In this document: positions 10,607 to 19,996 of the stretch, in pieces
Layout: each line of letters opens with the position of its first letter
Position numbering within the stretch: the stretch's first letter is position 1
Origin: Streptomyces sp. HNM0574
GTDB lineage: Bacteria > Actinomycetota > Actinomycetes > Streptomycetales > Streptomycetaceae
DNA: 64,000 bases
NCBI RefSeq assembly: GCF_012726235.1
Contig: NZ_JAASAH010000003.1
Location: 62,001 to 126,000 of the forward strand
Reading direction: 5' to 3'
Made by a program: the position numbers and the translations under genes
Notes under the pieces: generated by a model
Told to the model about the DNA's origin: nothing
The model's database searches: none
The model's input: the letters and a program-made list of their open reading frames with translations, nothing else

Positions 10607-10962
10607 CGCCTTCGAGAACCCCTCCCGGGCCGGTGGTGACCGGCCCAACGCACACCGCTGTGGCGGCACGTTCACAAGCAGTTCGTACACGAGGCCGATG
10701 GCGCTGGCCCTATGGCCGGGGAGTCTTCATCGGGCTCGCGATCACTCGCCAGCCCCCTCCTGGAAAGGATGCGTAACCGTGATGTGGACACGCGCCCCGC
10801 GGGGGCGCGGGGAACTGCGCGAAAAACCACGGCGGCGCCGCACCCGAAGAAGCGGGGTGAGCCCGCGATCAGGGGCGCGGGGAACTGCGCAAAAGGGGCG
10901 CGGGGAACTGCGCGAAAAGCCACGGCGGCGCCGCGGCCGGAGACGTACGGGGCCCGAGAAAC
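10607..10962. repeat. Gene-free gap with inverted-orientation copies of the dispersed repeat
   Basis: Three cores occur in reverse orientation (GGGGCGCGGGGAACTGCGC) at 10802-10820, 10872-10890 and 10895-10913, separated by CGAAAAACCACGGCGGCGCC-like linkers. This is the only place in the window where the repeat faces the minus-strand direction. Positions 10607-10790 are unique sequence and must hold the promoter of the peptide-transport operon; I see no convincing -10/-35 pair there. Confidence 0.85.
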
Positions 10963-11748
10963 CTAGTAGGCCCGCGGCGGCGGGTACCCGTACCCGTACC
11001 CCCCGGTCGGCGGCACCGGCGCAGCCGGCCCCGCCCCCGGCGCGTCACGGTCGAAGAAGGGCCGCGAGTTGCGGCGCAGCCACATCGTGACGGGGTCGTA
11101 GTCGTCCGCCATGGAGACGCTGGAGACGGGCAGCCCCTCCGGCGCCGCCGGCACGGACTGCCCCATCATGTGCTGCACCGACTCGATCGCCTGCGGACTG
11201 TTGTCGTACAGGTCGAGCCCGATGGCGAGGTACGGCGCCCCCAGCGCCGGCTGCACCCAGCAGCGGCGCAGCGAGCGGACCACGGGCGTGCGGTGCGCGT
11301 GGTGCGCGAGCAGCGCGTAGAACTGCGGGATCTCCAGGGTGGGTTCGCCCAGCCGCAGCGGCCCCGCGGGCAGCCGGTCGAGCCCGGAGGCGATGCGCCG
11401 CAGGTCCAGCCAGGGGATGCCGACGCCGCCGCCGGGCGCGTGCGGGTTGAGCCAGATGCCCCAGCGCTCGGGGAAGAGGGCGGCGGCGATCTCGCGTCCG
11501 GGGACGATCTCGTGCGCCCGGTCCCAGCCGGAGACGGCGAGTTCCTGGGCCGAGGTGACGCAGGGCGCGTAGCCGTACCCGGCGACCTCCATGTTCCCGT
11601 ACTGGGCGTCGGGGGAGCCGGCCTGCCCGTTCCAGAGCAGCATCCAGACCTGCCCGGCGGCCAGTTGGCCGAGCAGCGCCTCGTAGGTGTCGTACTGCCC
11701 CGGTGACATCTGCCGCAGCAGCTGCTCGACGCCCGCTCCCGCGCTCAC
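10963..11748 (-). CDS. SseB-family protein (first of two)
   Basis: A 261-aa cytoplasmic protein of the actinobacterial SseB (enhanced serine sensitivity) family. Supporting features are the N-terminal helical segment ending GQVWMLLWNG, the central GWDRAHEIVPGREIAAALFP, and the C-terminal CWVQPALGAPYLAIGLDLYD ... VTMWLRRNSRPFFDRD. The last 25 residues are a Gly/Tyr/Pro-rich tail. A second SseB-type gene follows upstream on the same strand about 210 bp away, a pairing common in Streptomyces. The family name derives from an E. coli serine-sensitivity phenotype; the biochemical role is unknown. Confidence 0.85.
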   Translation of the reverse strand: MSAGAGVEQLLRQMSPGQYDTYEALLGQLAAGQVWMLLWNGQAGSPDAQYGNMEVAGYGYAPCVTSAQELAVSGWDRAHEIVPGREIAAALFPERWGIWLNPHAPGGGVGIPWLDLRRIASGLDRLPAGPLRLGEPTLEIPQFYALLAHHAHRTPVVRSLRRCWVQPALGAPYLAIGLDLYDNSPQAIESVQHMMGQSVPAAPEGLPVSSVSMADDYDPVTMWLRRNSRPFFDRDAPGAGPAAPVPPTGGYGYGYPPPRAY

Positions 11749-11957
11749 GTGGCCACCCTTCCCCTCGTCCCCTCGGTCCCGCCGCGGCCGTCGCAGGTCC
11801 GGGGCCGTCGGCGCTCGCTCAAGTCTCCGTCATCGTGGTCGTCCGCGCGGCGCACCCCGGCGCCCCGCCCCGCCATCCAACCAGCTTACGAGGCGGCCCG
11901 GCATGCGTCGTGAGTACTCAGCCCCGGCCCCCCGAAGGGGTGCCCCGCCGCGGTCTT

Positions 11958-12731
11958 TCAGGTCTCGCGGGTGTGGAACGGGCGGACGCACTGCCGCATC
12001 CAGTCCACGACCGGGTCGTTCGCCGCGTCCAGCAGCACCAGTTGGACCGGCCACTTCACGGGGCAGCGGCCCAGGGCCCGGCCCAGCGCGTCGTGCGCGG
12101 CCTGCCGTGCCTCCGGGTCGAGCAGGTCGAGCTCGACGCCGACGAACAGCGCGGGCGGGTCGCCCTCGGTGCTGGCGAGCGCCCGGCGCGCGCTGCGCAC
12201 GTAGGACAGGACGGCGAACTCGCCCGCCGCGGCGGCGAGGAAGTCGACCGGCTCCTCCTGCCAGTCCGGCTCGAAGAGCCGCACCCGGGCGCCGCGCGCG
12301 ACACCCCAGGACGCCTGTTCCGAGGGCGAGTTGCGGCACAGCTCGGCGACCGCCTCGGGCGGCAGCGGCATCCCGACGGTGCCCTCCGGATTGACGACGA
12401 CGCCGACGCCGGGCGGCAGCCCGCGCGCGAACTCCCGCGCGGGCGCGACGGTGAAGGACATGTGCGAGCCGACGACCTGGAGGAACTGCGCCTCGGAGCT
12501 GAAGACCGGCACATGGGGCGTTCCGCCCAACTGGACGGTGGGCAGGTCGAGGTTCGGGCTGTCGGGTCCGCCGCCCTCGGGGAGCGGCACCCAGACGCTG
12601 TTGCGCGCGAGGACCTCCAGCAGCCGGGCGCCGGCACCTGCCGTGCCGAGGGAGGCCGCGAGGGTTTCCTCCAGCTCGTTGCCGGGCCAGCCTCCGCCGT
12701 GGCCAGGTCCGTACTGCTGCGGAAAGGTCAT
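11958..12731 (-). CDS. Enhanced serine sensitivity protein SseB-like (second of two)
   Basis: A 257-aa protein with the two-part SseB architecture. The N-terminal SseB domain runs from ELEETLAASLG through VWVPLPEGG, LPTVQLGGTPHVPVFSSEAQ and GVGVVVNPEGTVGMPLPPEA. The C-terminal SseB_C domain includes ALFVGVELDLLDPEARQ and WPVQLVLLDAANDPVVDWM. The ATG at 12731 gives the usual MTFPQQYG-type start. Proximity to the glycine/serine catabolic genes (gcvT, glyA, sdaA) is notable given the family's serine-sensitivity name, but a functional link is only suggested by position. Confidence 0.87.
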   Translation of the reverse strand: MTFPQQYGPGHGGGWPGNELEETLAASLGTAGAGARLLEVLARNSVWVPLPEGGGPDSPNLDLPTVQLGGTPHVPVFSSEAQFLQVVGSHMSFTVAPAREFARGLPPGVGVVVNPEGTVGMPLPPEAVAELCRNSPSEQASWGVARGARVRLFEPDWQEEPVDFLAAAAGEFAVLSYVRSARRALASTEGDPPALFVGVELDLLDPEARQAAHDALGRALGRCPVKWPVQLVLLDAANDPVVDWMRQCVRPFHTRET

Positions 12732-12917
12732 GACGGCCACCCTAGCCGCGCTCCCTCGCAGGTCCGCAGGCAGGCGTCGGTACCGCCCCGGGCCCCGGCC
12801 GATAACCCGGTTGGTCACCGATGGCGACCGTCCGGTTGCGGGGCGCAAGCGGCCTGCCAAGGGTGGAACCCGTCCCCATCAACCTGTTTTCTCGGAATTC
12901 CGGGAGGAAATCACCCC

Positions 12918-14060
12918 ATGCGTGTCAACAGGACCGCCTCCGCCGCACTCGTCGCCGCCCTCTCCGGCTCACTCGCCCTCGGCGCCTCGGGTACGGCCTT
13001 CGCCTCCGCCGCCGGCCCCGACCGGGCCTCCGCCGCGGAGGCGTCCCGGGCGGCGGAGACGACGACCGCCCAGCAGTTCCGCGTCGTCGAGCACCTCGGC
13101 GAACTCGCCCGCCTGACCGGCCACTTCGGCCGCATCGCGCAGGAGGAGCGGACGACCAGGCAGCAGCTGGAACCCGTACGCGTCCAGCTCAAGGAGCGCG
13201 GCAGGCAGCTCCTCGACGCCGTCGCGAAGGCCGCGCCGGAGAACCGCCCGGCGTCGGCGCCCGCGGACCGGCGGGTGCCCGCACTCGCGGACTCCGTCCG
13301 GCAGTTCGGGCAGACCGTCGACCGGGCCGCCGGCGCCGACCGGGCGACCGAGGAGCAGCGCTCGCGCGCGGTCGCCGGGCTCGTCCCCGCGCTCTCCTCC
13401 GTCACCGAGGCCGCCGCGCACGAGGCGGGCCTCCCGCGCGACGCCGTCCGGCCGCAGCAGGCGCAGCAGCCCTCGGGGGCGCAACGGCCGGGCGACCAGG
13501 AGCAGTTCACGCAGCAGCAGCGGGAGCAGGCCGAGGAGGTCCGGCAGGCGCAGGCGGGCCTCGTCCCGCTCTCGGCGGGCTCCTCGGGAGAGGGCCGGAA
13601 GGGCCCGGCGAAGCCGGTGCCGGGCGCGGACAAGCTGCTGAAGCAGACGCAGACGCTGGACAGCACCAGCGATGTGGTCAACGACGTCTCGGAGCTGGTG
13701 CGCGACGTGCTCAAGGCGGACAACGGCAAGCTCTCGCCCGCGAAGCTCAAGGAGCACCGCGAGGACGTCAACGCGTCCGTGGACAAGGCGAGGCGCGCCG
13801 CGCCCGCACGCGCCGCCGGCCCCGCCGCGGCCGATCTGCGCGCCGAGTCCCTGGCCCAGTTGAAGGCCAAGGCCCTGGCGCTGCTGAAGACCTCGACCAA
13901 GGGCGACGTGAAGAAGACCGGCGCGGCCGCGAGGGCGACCGTCAAGGCGTCGGTGGACTTCATCGCCGGGACGCTCAGCAGCAAGCAGCTCCCCAAGGCC
14001 GACCTCTCCGGCCTGAAGGAGCAGGGCCGGGCCGGCAGCGCGTCACAGCCGGCCGCCTGA
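12918..14060 (+). CDS. Secreted protein of unknown function, helix-rich
   Basis: A 380-aa protein with a cleavable signal peptide (positively charged MRVNR, Ala-rich core, likely cut after GTAFASA near residue 31). The mature part is rich in Ala, Gln, Arg and Lys and predicted by eye to be largely helical, with possible coiled coils around residues 45-100 and 190-215 (QEQFTQQQREQAEEVRQAQA). No catalytic motif or anchoring signal is seen. A strong GGGAGGAAA precedes the ATG at 12918. It is divergent from the SseB gene and ends at a convergent terminator. I do not recognise the family. Confidence 0.75.
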   Translation: MRVNRTASAALVAALSGSLALGASGTAFASAAGPDRASAAEASRAAETTTAQQFRVVEHLGELARLTGHFGRIAQEERTTRQQLEPVRVQLKERGRQLLDAVAKAAPENRPASAPADRRVPALADSVRQFGQTVDRAAGADRATEEQRSRAVAGLVPALSSVTEAAAHEAGLPRDAVRPQQAQQPSGAQRPGDQEQFTQQQREQAEEVRQAQAGLVPLSAGSSGEGRKGPAKPVPGADKLLKQTQTLDSTSDVVNDVSELVRDVLKADNGKLSPAKLKEHREDVNASVDKARRAAPARAAGPAAADLRAESLAQLKAKALALLKTSTKGDVKKTGAAARATVKASVDFIAGTLSSKQLPKADLSGLKEQGRAGSASQPAA

Positions 14061-14098
14061 CGTCCCGAACGCCCGTGCACGTCACGGGAGTTCACGTA

Positions 14099-14134
14099 CG
14101 CGGCCCGTCGTCCGCACCCGGGCGGCGGGCCGCG
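14099..14134. terminator. Convergent hairpin terminator
   Basis: A 16-bp stem (two G-U pairs when read as plus-strand RNA) with loop CACC lies between the convergent secreted-protein and ATPase genes. There is no T-tract, as is usual for Streptomyces terminators. Confidence 0.65.
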
Positions 14135-14146
14135 TGCGCGGCGTCC

Positions 14147-14824
14147 TCAGTCGAAGACGACGGCGTCCAGCGCCGCGGCCGAGGTGCGGTCGAGCAGCAC
14201 CACCGAGGCGAATCCGGCGGGCAGCCGGCCCGCCTCGGCCTGCTCGATGAGCCGCCCGACGGCCCGGCGGTGCCGCAGGAAGGCGTACCCCGAGACGCCG
14301 CGCCCGCGCTCCGCCTGCCCCTGGAGCGCCGTCTGCGGCGAGACGTCCAGCAGCACCAGGTGCAGGGCGCGGCCCCGCCTGCGGGAGTCCCGCGCGAGCC
14401 AGTCCCGCACCCAGCCCTGGGTGCCGCAGTCGTGCACGACGACCCCGCCGCCCGAGGCGAGCGCCCGGCGCAGCGAGGCGTAGTGCGCGAGCCGGGCCAG
14501 CGGACGGTAGAGCCCGTACGGCAGCCAGGAGGGCAGCCGGGCCTCCCAGCGCTCACGGGTGTCCTGCGAGTCGATGGTGTGCACGGGGGCGCGGCCCGCC
14601 GCGTCGTCGGCCTCGCCGGTCAGCGCGACCGTGCGCCGGATGAGGGTGGACTTGCCGCTGCCGGGCAGACCGGAGACGACGACGCGGTCGCCGGGCGCGA
14701 AGCGGAGGGTTCTCCTGGCCGCCGAGCCCCTCAGGTCGCGCCCGGTGGCCGGCGCGGCTGCGGCGGCGGCCGCCGCGGCCCCGCCCCCCGCGCCCGTCGC
14801 GTAAGCACTGCGCAGGCTGTTCAC
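14147..14824 (-). CDS. P-loop ATP-binding protein (AAA/kinase-like)
   Basis: A 225-aa nucleotide-binding protein with Walker A GLPGSGKST at residues 52-60, followed by HTIDSQDTRERWEARLPSW and a Walker-B-like hydrophobic strand LHLVLLDVSPQTAL. It looks like the zeta-toxin/adenylate-kinase-like group of small P-loop kinases seen upstream of gcvT in Streptomyces. The N-terminal 11-26 is a Gly/Ala tract of low complexity. The GTG at 14824 follows GGGAGGGG. On the minus strand a perfect TTGACA (14881-14876) lies upstream but without a clear -10. Substrate unknown. Confidence 0.75.
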   Translation of the reverse strand: MNSLRSAYATGAGGGAAAAAAAAAPATGRDLRGSAARRTLRFAPGDRVVVSGLPGSGKSTLIRRTVALTGEADDAAGRAPVHTIDSQDTRERWEARLPSWLPYGLYRPLARLAHYASLRRALASGGGVVVHDCGTQGWVRDWLARDSRRRGRALHLVLLDVSPQTALQGQAERGRGVSGYAFLRHRRAVGRLIEQAEAGRLPAGFASVVLLDRTSAAALDAVVFD

Positions 14825-14984
14825 CTGATCGCCCCTCCCGGTTCCGGCCGCAAGAGCGCGGCTCCGGTCCGAGAGTGTCAAGAAAGGGTAATGCGCTTCA
14901 AGACGGTTACCTGTCGTAGGGGAGGTCCGCTCCCGGCGTTCGCGTGCCATGATGTACCGGCCAACTCCATACAGGCCGCTTGTA

Positions 14985-15175
14985 ATCCGCGCGGGAGAGT
15001 CCCCGGCTGCAGATGCTCCGGGGCGCCGAAGGAGCAAGATCCTCCCTTGAATCTCTCAGGCACCGATACCGCGCAGGGTGAGGCAGATCTGAAAAGCGGG
15101 CCGCCGCACAGCGGTCCCACCCAAGGTGCAAGCCGGGTCCCTCCCGGCGAACCTCTCAGGTTCCGATGACAGATG
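14985..15175 (+). promoter_or_regulatory. Tandem glycine riboswitch upstream of gcvT
   Basis: Two glycine aptamers lie end to end. The first shows GCGGGAGAGTCC near 14991, CGCCGAAGGAGCAAGAT near 15027 and the conserved AATCTCTCAGGCACCGAT near 15052. The second begins with CTGAAAAGCGGGCCGCCG near 15090, continues through CACCCAAGGTGCAAGCC, and closes with AACCTCTCAGGTTCCGATGA near 15150. The linker between them is short, as in cooperative tandem glycine riboswitches. Glycine binding is known to switch gcv genes on in this class. The RNA ends about 65 nt before the gcvT start. The expression platform is not obvious; the GGGGAGGA after the second aptamer could take part. Confidence 0.93.
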
Positions 15176-15238
15176 GGGAGGACATCCGCGTCACTTCCCC
15201 GGGTCCGCCCGGGGCTCTCCACCGGGAGCCTGACTGAC

Positions 15239-16372
15239 ATGACCGACACCGCCACACCCCGCAAGACGGCGCTGGACGCCACGCACCGCGCCCTGGGTGC
15301 GACGATGACCGACTTCGCGGGCTGGGACATGCCGCTGCGGTACGCGAGCGAGCGCGAGGAGCACCAGGCGGTCCGCACCCGCGCCGGCCTCTTCGACCTG
15401 TCGCACATGGGCGAACTCACCGTCACCGGCCCGCAGGCGGGCGAGCTGCTGGACTACGCGCTCGTCGGCAACCTCTCCAAGCTGAAGTCCGGCCGCGCGC
15501 GCTACACGATGATCTGCGACGAGTCCGGCGGCATCCTCGACGACCTGATCGTCTACCGCCTCCAGGAGGAGACCTACCTGGTGGTCGCGAACGCGGCCAA
15601 CTCCCAGGTGGTGCTGGACGCGCTGCGCGAGCGCCAATCCGGCTTCGACGCCGTGGTCCGCGACGACCGCGAGGCGTACGCGCTGATCGCCGTCCAGGGC
15701 CCGGAGTCGGCCGGCATCCTCAAGGGCCTCACGGACGCCGACCTCGACGGCCTGAAGTACTACGCGGGCCTGCCCGGCACGGTCGCGGGCGTGGAGGCCC
15801 TGATCGCCCGCACCGGCTACACCGGCGAGGACGGCTTCGAGCTGTTCGTCGCGCCCGGTGACGCGGTGGCGGTCTGGGAGGCCGTGACCGAGGCGGGCGC
15901 GGGCGTCGGCCTGGTGCCCTGCGGGCTCAGCTGCCGCGACACCCTCCGGCTGGAGGCCGGCATGCCGCTGTACGGGCACGAACTGAGCACGCGGACCACG
16001 CCGTTCGACGCGGGTCTCGGCCGGATCGTGAAGTTCGAGAAGGAGACCAACGGCGGGCGCTTCGTCGGCCGCGAGCCGCTGGAGGCCGCCGCCGAGCGGG
16101 CCGCGTCGAACCCGCCGCGCAAGCTGGTCGGCCTGATCGCCGAGGGCCGCCGGGTGCCGCGGGCCGGTTACCCGGTGGTGGCGGCGGACGGCACCGTCAT
16201 CGGCGAGGTCACCTCGGGCGCCCCCTCCCCCACCCTCGGCAAGCCCGTCGCGATCGCATACGTCGACCCGGCGCACGCGGAGCCGGGCACGGCGGGCGTC
16301 GCGGTGGACATCCGCGGCACGCACGAGCCGTACGAGGTCGTGGCGCTGCCCTTCTACAAGCGGCAGCGCTGA
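15239..16372 (+). CDS. gcvT: Glycine cleavage system T protein (aminomethyltransferase)
   Basis: A 377-aa aminomethyltransferase that moves the aminomethyl group from lipoylated GcvH to tetrahydrofolate, releasing ammonia. Family marks are MTDFAGWDMPLRYASEREEH, FDLSHMGELTVTGP, NAANSQVVLDAL, the folate-binding ARTGYTGEDGFELFV and the C-terminal GPVGE-like block EVTSGAPSPTLGKPVAIAYV. The ATG at 15239 aligns with the normal start; an in-frame GTG/ATG further upstream would translate riboswitch sequence. It lies under glycine riboswitch control, followed by gcvH and glyA. The P protein gene gcvP is not in this window. Confidence 0.96.
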   Translation: MTDTATPRKTALDATHRALGATMTDFAGWDMPLRYASEREEHQAVRTRAGLFDLSHMGELTVTGPQAGELLDYALVGNLSKLKSGRARYTMICDESGGILDDLIVYRLQEETYLVVANAANSQVVLDALRERQSGFDAVVRDDREAYALIAVQGPESAGILKGLTDADLDGLKYYAGLPGTVAGVEALIARTGYTGEDGFELFVAPGDAVAVWEAVTEAGAGVGLVPCGLSCRDTLRLEAGMPLYGHELSTRTTPFDAGLGRIVKFEKETNGGRFVGREPLEAAAERAASNPPRKLVGLIAEGRRVPRAGYPVVAADGTVIGEVTSGAPSPTLGKPVAIAYVDPAHAEPGTAGVAVDIRGTHEPYEVVALPFYKRQR

Positions 16373-16633
16373 CGCCGCCGCGTCCCCCCTGTTCCCTCCG
16401 TCACCCACCGTCAGCGCGTCGGCAACACCCGCACAGAGCCGGGCATTTCCGGCGGACCAGTGGATTCCGGCTGCCCGGGAAAGGTGTGCATACCCGGGTG
16501 GCGTGATGCCGCACTCACTCGTTGTGGTATCCGGAATACCTGGAGTTCCCGCTGGGCACGGCCTTGGACTGGGTGGCGTCCCGGCTGCCGGACCCTTTTC
16601 CTTCCGACCTCACGCATGCAGGAGAATCAGACC

Positions 16634-17014
16634 ATGAGCAACCCCCAGCAGCTGCGCTACAGCAAAGAGCACGAGTGGCTGTCGGCCGCCGACGACGGAG
16701 TCTCGACCGTCGGCATCACGTCGCACGCGGCCACGGCCCTGGGCGACGTCGTGTTCGTCCAGCTCCCCGAGGTCGGCGACGCCGTCACCGCGGGCGAGCC
16801 CTGTGGCGAGCTGGAGTCCACGAAGTCGGTGAGCGACCTGTACGCCCCGGTGTCCGGTGAGATCACCGAGATCAACCAGGACGTCGTCGACGACCCGGCA
16901 CTCGTGAACTCGGACCCCTTCGAGGGGGGATGGCTGTTCAAGGTGAAGCTCGAGGGAGAGCCGGAAGGTCTGCTCTCCGCCGACGAGTACGCCGCCTTCG
17001 CCTCGGGCAGCTGA
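16634..17014 (+). CDS. gcvH: Glycine cleavage system H protein
   Basis: A 126-aa lipoyl carrier that shuttles the aminomethyl intermediate among the P, T and L proteins. The lipoyl-lysine is K64 in [18 protein letters not shown]. The N-terminal RYSKEHEWL and C-terminal GGWLFKVKL ... [10 protein letters not shown] complete the family pattern at standard length. GGAGAA precedes the ATG at 16634. The 261-bp gap after gcvT contains no gene, so gcvH may have its own promoter in addition to read-through from gcvT. Confidence 0.97.
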   Translation: MSNPQQLRYSKEHEWLSAADDGVSTVGITSHAATALGDVVFVQLPEVGDAVTAGEPCGELESTKSVSDLYAPVSGEITEINQDVVDDPALVNSDPFEGGWLFKVKLEGEPEGLLSADEYAAFASGS

Positions 17015-17074
17015 GGCCCCGGCCCGCACGCTGCCCATGTTCACTCACCGTCTCCGTGCCGCCAGGATGGATAC

Positions 17075-18349
17075 ATGTCGCTTCTGAACAGCTCGCTTCA
17101 CGAGGTAGACCCGGACGTCGCCGCTGCTGTCGACTCCGAACTCAACCGTCAGCAGTCCACCCTCGAGATGATCGCGTCGGAGAACTTCGCTCCCGTCGCG
17201 GCGCTGGAGGCCCAGGGCTCGGTCCTCACCAACAAGTACGCCGAGGGCTACCCGGGCCGCCGCTACTACGGCGGCTGTGAGTACGTCGATGTCGTCGAGG
17301 ACATCGCGCGCGACCGCATCAAGTCCCTGTTCGGCGCGGAGGCGGCGAACGTGCAGCCGCACTCCGGCGCGTCCGCGAACGCCGCCGCCATGTTCGCGCT
17401 GCTCAAGCCGGGCGACACGATCATGGGTCTGGACCTCGCCCACGGCGGGCACCTGACCCACGGCATGAAGATCAACTTCTCCGGCAAGCTGTACAACGTG
17501 GTCGCGTACCACGTCGACGAGAAGACCAACCTGGTCGACATGGAGGAGGTCGAGCGCCTCGCCAAGGAGCACCGGCCCAACCTGATCGTCGCGGGCTGGT
17601 CGGCGTACCCGCGCCAGCTGGACTTCGCCGCCTTCCGGCGGATCGCGGACGAGGTCGGCGCGCTCCTCATGGTCGACATGGCGCACTTCGCGGGCCTCGT
17701 CGCCGCCGGCCTGCACCCCTCCCCCGTGCCCTACGCGGACGTCGTCACCACCACCACGCACAAGACCCTCGGCGGTCCGCGCGGCGGCGTGATCCTGTCC
17801 AAGAAGGAGTACGCGAAGAAGATCAACTCGGCGGTCTTCCCCGGCCAGCAGGGCGGCCCGCTGGAGCACGTCATCGCCGCCAAGGCGGTCTCGTTCAAGA
17901 TCGCGGCGAGTGACGAGTTCAAGGACCGGCAGCAGCGCACCCTCTCCGGTGCCCGCATCCTCGCCGAGCGGCTGCTCCAGGAGGACACCGTCGGCGCGGG
18001 CGTCAACGTGCTGTCCGGCGGCACGGACGTCCACCTCGTCCTCGTCGACCTGCGCAACAGCGAGCTCGACGGCCAGCAGGCCGAGGACCGGCTCCACGAG
18101 ATCGGCATCACCGTCAACCGCAACGCGGTGCCGAACGACCCGCGCCCGCCGATGGTCACCTCGGGCCTGCGCGTGGGTACGCCCGCGCTCGCCACCCGCG
18201 GTTTCCAGGACGAGGACTTCCGGGAGGTCGCGGACGTCATCGCCGAGGCGCTCCTGCCGTCCTTCGACGAGGAGAAGTCCAAGGCGCTCGCCGCCCGCGT
18301 CTCCGCGCTGGCCGCGAAGCACCCGCTGTACCCGAACCTGGGCAAGTGA
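17075..18349 (+). CDS. glyA: Serine hydroxymethyltransferase
   Basis: A 424-aa PLP enzyme converting glycine plus methylene-THF to serine (and back), the natural partner of the glycine cleavage system. Motifs include [44 protein letters not shown] and the Schiff-base lysine K230 in [17 protein letters not shown]. Starts at ATG 17075, 60 bp after gcvH. Streptomyces often encode two SHMTs; this is the gcv-linked one. A perfect hairpin follows the stop codon. Confidence 0.97.
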   Translation: MSLLNSSLHEVDPDVAAAVDSELNRQQSTLEMIASENFAPVAALEAQGSVLTNKYAEGYPGRRYYGGCEYVDVVEDIARDRIKSLFGAEAANVQPHSGASANAAAMFALLKPGDTIMGLDLAHGGHLTHGMKINFSGKLYNVVAYHVDEKTNLVDMEEVERLAKEHRPNLIVAGWSAYPRQLDFAAFRRIADEVGALLMVDMAHFAGLVAAGLHPSPVPYADVVTTTTHKTLGGPRGGVILSKKEYAKKINSAVFPGQQGGPLEHVIAAKAVSFKIAASDEFKDRQQRTLSGARILAERLLQEDTVGAGVNVLSGGTDVHLVLVDLRNSELDGQQAEDRLHEIGITVNRNAVPNDPRPPMVTSGLRVGTPALATRGFQDEDFREVADVIAEALLPSFDEEKSKALAARVSALAAKHPLYPNLGK

Positions 18350-18355
18350 CCGGTC

Positions 18356-18389
18356 CCGGCCCCGTGGCGCACCCGCGCCACGGGGCCGG
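18356..18389 (+). terminator. Hairpin terminator after glyA
   Basis: A perfect 15-bp stem (CCGGCCCCGTGGCGC / GCGCCACGGGGCCGG) with loop ACCC starts 7 bp after the glyA stop. There is no T-tract. It would separate the gcvT-gcvH-glyA unit from sdaA. Confidence 0.75.
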
Positions 18390-18584
18390 ACTCCGGCCGG
18401 CCGTGCGCCCCGACCGCGGGGTCGTGGCCGGTCGCGCAGTTCCCCGCGCCCCTCGCGGGCGCCGAGCGCCACCCCCGCTCACCCCTGAACCACCACCCTC
18501 AAGTCCCCGTCGCCCGCGCCCCCACCGGGGCGTCCCGCGACGGGCGTCGCCCCGCCGCAGCGCGGGGGATCCGGAGCGTCACCC
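18390..18584. repeat. Short gap with a single dispersed-repeat core
   Basis: The core GCGCAGTTCCCCGCGCCCC lies at 18434-18452, preceded by GTCGTGGCCGGTC; the rest is unique sequence. The gap presumably also contains the sdaA promoter, which I cannot pinpoint. Confidence 0.7.
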
Positions 18585-19982
18585 ATGGCCATTTCCGTCT
18601 TCGATCTCTTCTCGATCGGCATCGGACCCTCCAGTTCGCACACCGTCGGCCCGATGCGTGCGGCCCGGATGTTCGTCCGCCGCCTCAAGAACGAGGGCGT
18701 CCTGGCCCAGACGGCGTCCGTCCGCGCCGAGCTGTTCGGCTCGCTCGGCGCGACGGGGCACGGGCACGGCTCCCCCAAGGCGGTCCTGCTCGGCCTGGAG
18801 GGCGAGTCGCCCCGCACGGTCGACGTGACCACGGCCGACGAGCGGGTCACCGCGATCCGCACCTCCAAACGGCTGCGGCTGCTCGCCACCGACATAGGGG
18901 ACGCGCACGAGATCGACTTCGACGAGTCGACGCAGCTGATCATGCACCGCCGCCGCTCCCTCCCGTACCACGCGAACGGCATGACCCTCTTCGCGTACGA
19001 CGCGGACGGCGCCCCGCTCCAGGAGAAGACGTACTACTCGGTGGGCGGCGGCTTCGTCATCGACGAGGACGCCGTCGGCCAGGACCGCGTCGTCCCCGAC
19101 GACACCCAGCTCACCCACCCGTTCCGCACCGGCGACGAACTGCTGCGCCTCACCCGCGAGACGGGGCTGTCCGTCTCCGCGCTGATGCTGGAGAACGAGA
19201 AGGCGTGGCGCACCGAGGAGGAGATCCGGGCCGGGCTGCTGGAGATCTGGGAGGTCATGCGCGCCTGCGTCAGCCGCGGCCTCACCCAGGAGGGCATCCT
19301 CCCCGGCGGCCTGAAGGTCCGCCGCCGCGCCGCTGCCGCCGCCCGCCAGCTCCGCGGCGAGGGCAGCCCGCAGGCGCACGCGATGGAGTGGGCGACGCTG
19401 TACGCGATGGCCGTCAACGAGGAGAACGCGGCGGGCGGCCGCGTCGTCACCGCGCCGACCAACGGCGCCGCCGGCATCATCCCCGCCGTCCTGCACTACT
19501 ACGTCAACTTCGCCGCCGGTTCGGCCACCGAGGAGGAGAAGCAGGACGGCATCGTCCGCTTCCTGCTCGCCGCGGGCGCCGTCGGCATGCTCTTCAAGGA
19601 GAACGCCTCCATCTCCGGCGCCGAGGTCGGCTGCCAGGGCGAGGTCGGCTCGGCCTGCTCGATGGCGGCGGGCGGACTCGCCGAAGTCCTGGGCGCCTCC
19701 CCCGAGAAGGTCGAGAACGCGGCCGAGATCGGCATCGAGCACAACCTCGGCCTCACCTGCGACCCCATCGGCGGCCTCGTCCAGATCCCCTGCATCGAGC
19801 GCAACGGCATGGCCTCGGTCAAGGCCGTCACCGCGGCCCACATGTCCCTCCGCGGCGACGGCCGGCATCACGTCTCCCTCGACAAGGCCATCAAAACCAT
19901 GAAGGACACCGGCGCCGACATGAAGGTCAAGTACAAGGAAACGGCCCGGGGCGGGCTGGCGGTGAACGTCATCGAGTGCTGA
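18585..19982 (+). CDS. sdaA: L-serine ammonia-lyase (L-serine dehydratase, Fe-S type)
   Basis: A 465-aa single-chain enzyme that deaminates L-serine to pyruvate and ammonia. The N-terminal domain has [20 protein letters not shown] and [20 protein letters not shown]. The C-terminal catalytic domain carries [14 protein letters not shown] and the cysteines [11 protein letters not shown] and [14 protein letters not shown] that ligate the 4Fe-4S cluster. It completes a glycine to serine to pyruvate route with gcvTH and glyA, but sits behind a terminator and so is probably its own transcription unit. Confidence 0.96.
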   Translation: MAISVFDLFSIGIGPSSSHTVGPMRAARMFVRRLKNEGVLAQTASVRAELFGSLGATGHGHGSPKAVLLGLEGESPRTVDVTTADERVTAIRTSKRLRLLATDIGDAHEIDFDESTQLIMHRRRSLPYHANGMTLFAYDADGAPLQEKTYYSVGGGFVIDEDAVGQDRVVPDDTQLTHPFRTGDELLRLTRETGLSVSALMLENEKAWRTEEEIRAGLLEIWEVMRACVSRGLTQEGILPGGLKVRRRAAAAARQLRGEGSPQAHAMEWATLYAMAVNEENAAGGRVVTAPTNGAAGIIPAVLHYYVNFAAGSATEEEKQDGIVRFLLAAGAVGMLFKENASISGAEVGCQGEVGSACSMAAGGLAEVLGASPEKVENAAEIGIEHNLGLTCDPIGGLVQIPCIERNGMASVKAVTAAHMSLRGDGRHHVSLDKAIKTMKDTGADMKVKYKETARGGLAVNVIEC

Positions 19983-19996
19983 GGGGGGCGGACGCG

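Noticed and set aside
14876..14881. Promoter for the P-loop ATPase gene from a perfect TTGACA
   Set aside because: No acceptable -10 lies 16-19 bp downstream on the minus strand.
15173..15238. Upstream in-frame start for gcvT
   Set aside because: It would begin at the riboswitch end; the ATG at 15239 gives the normal GcvT N-terminus.
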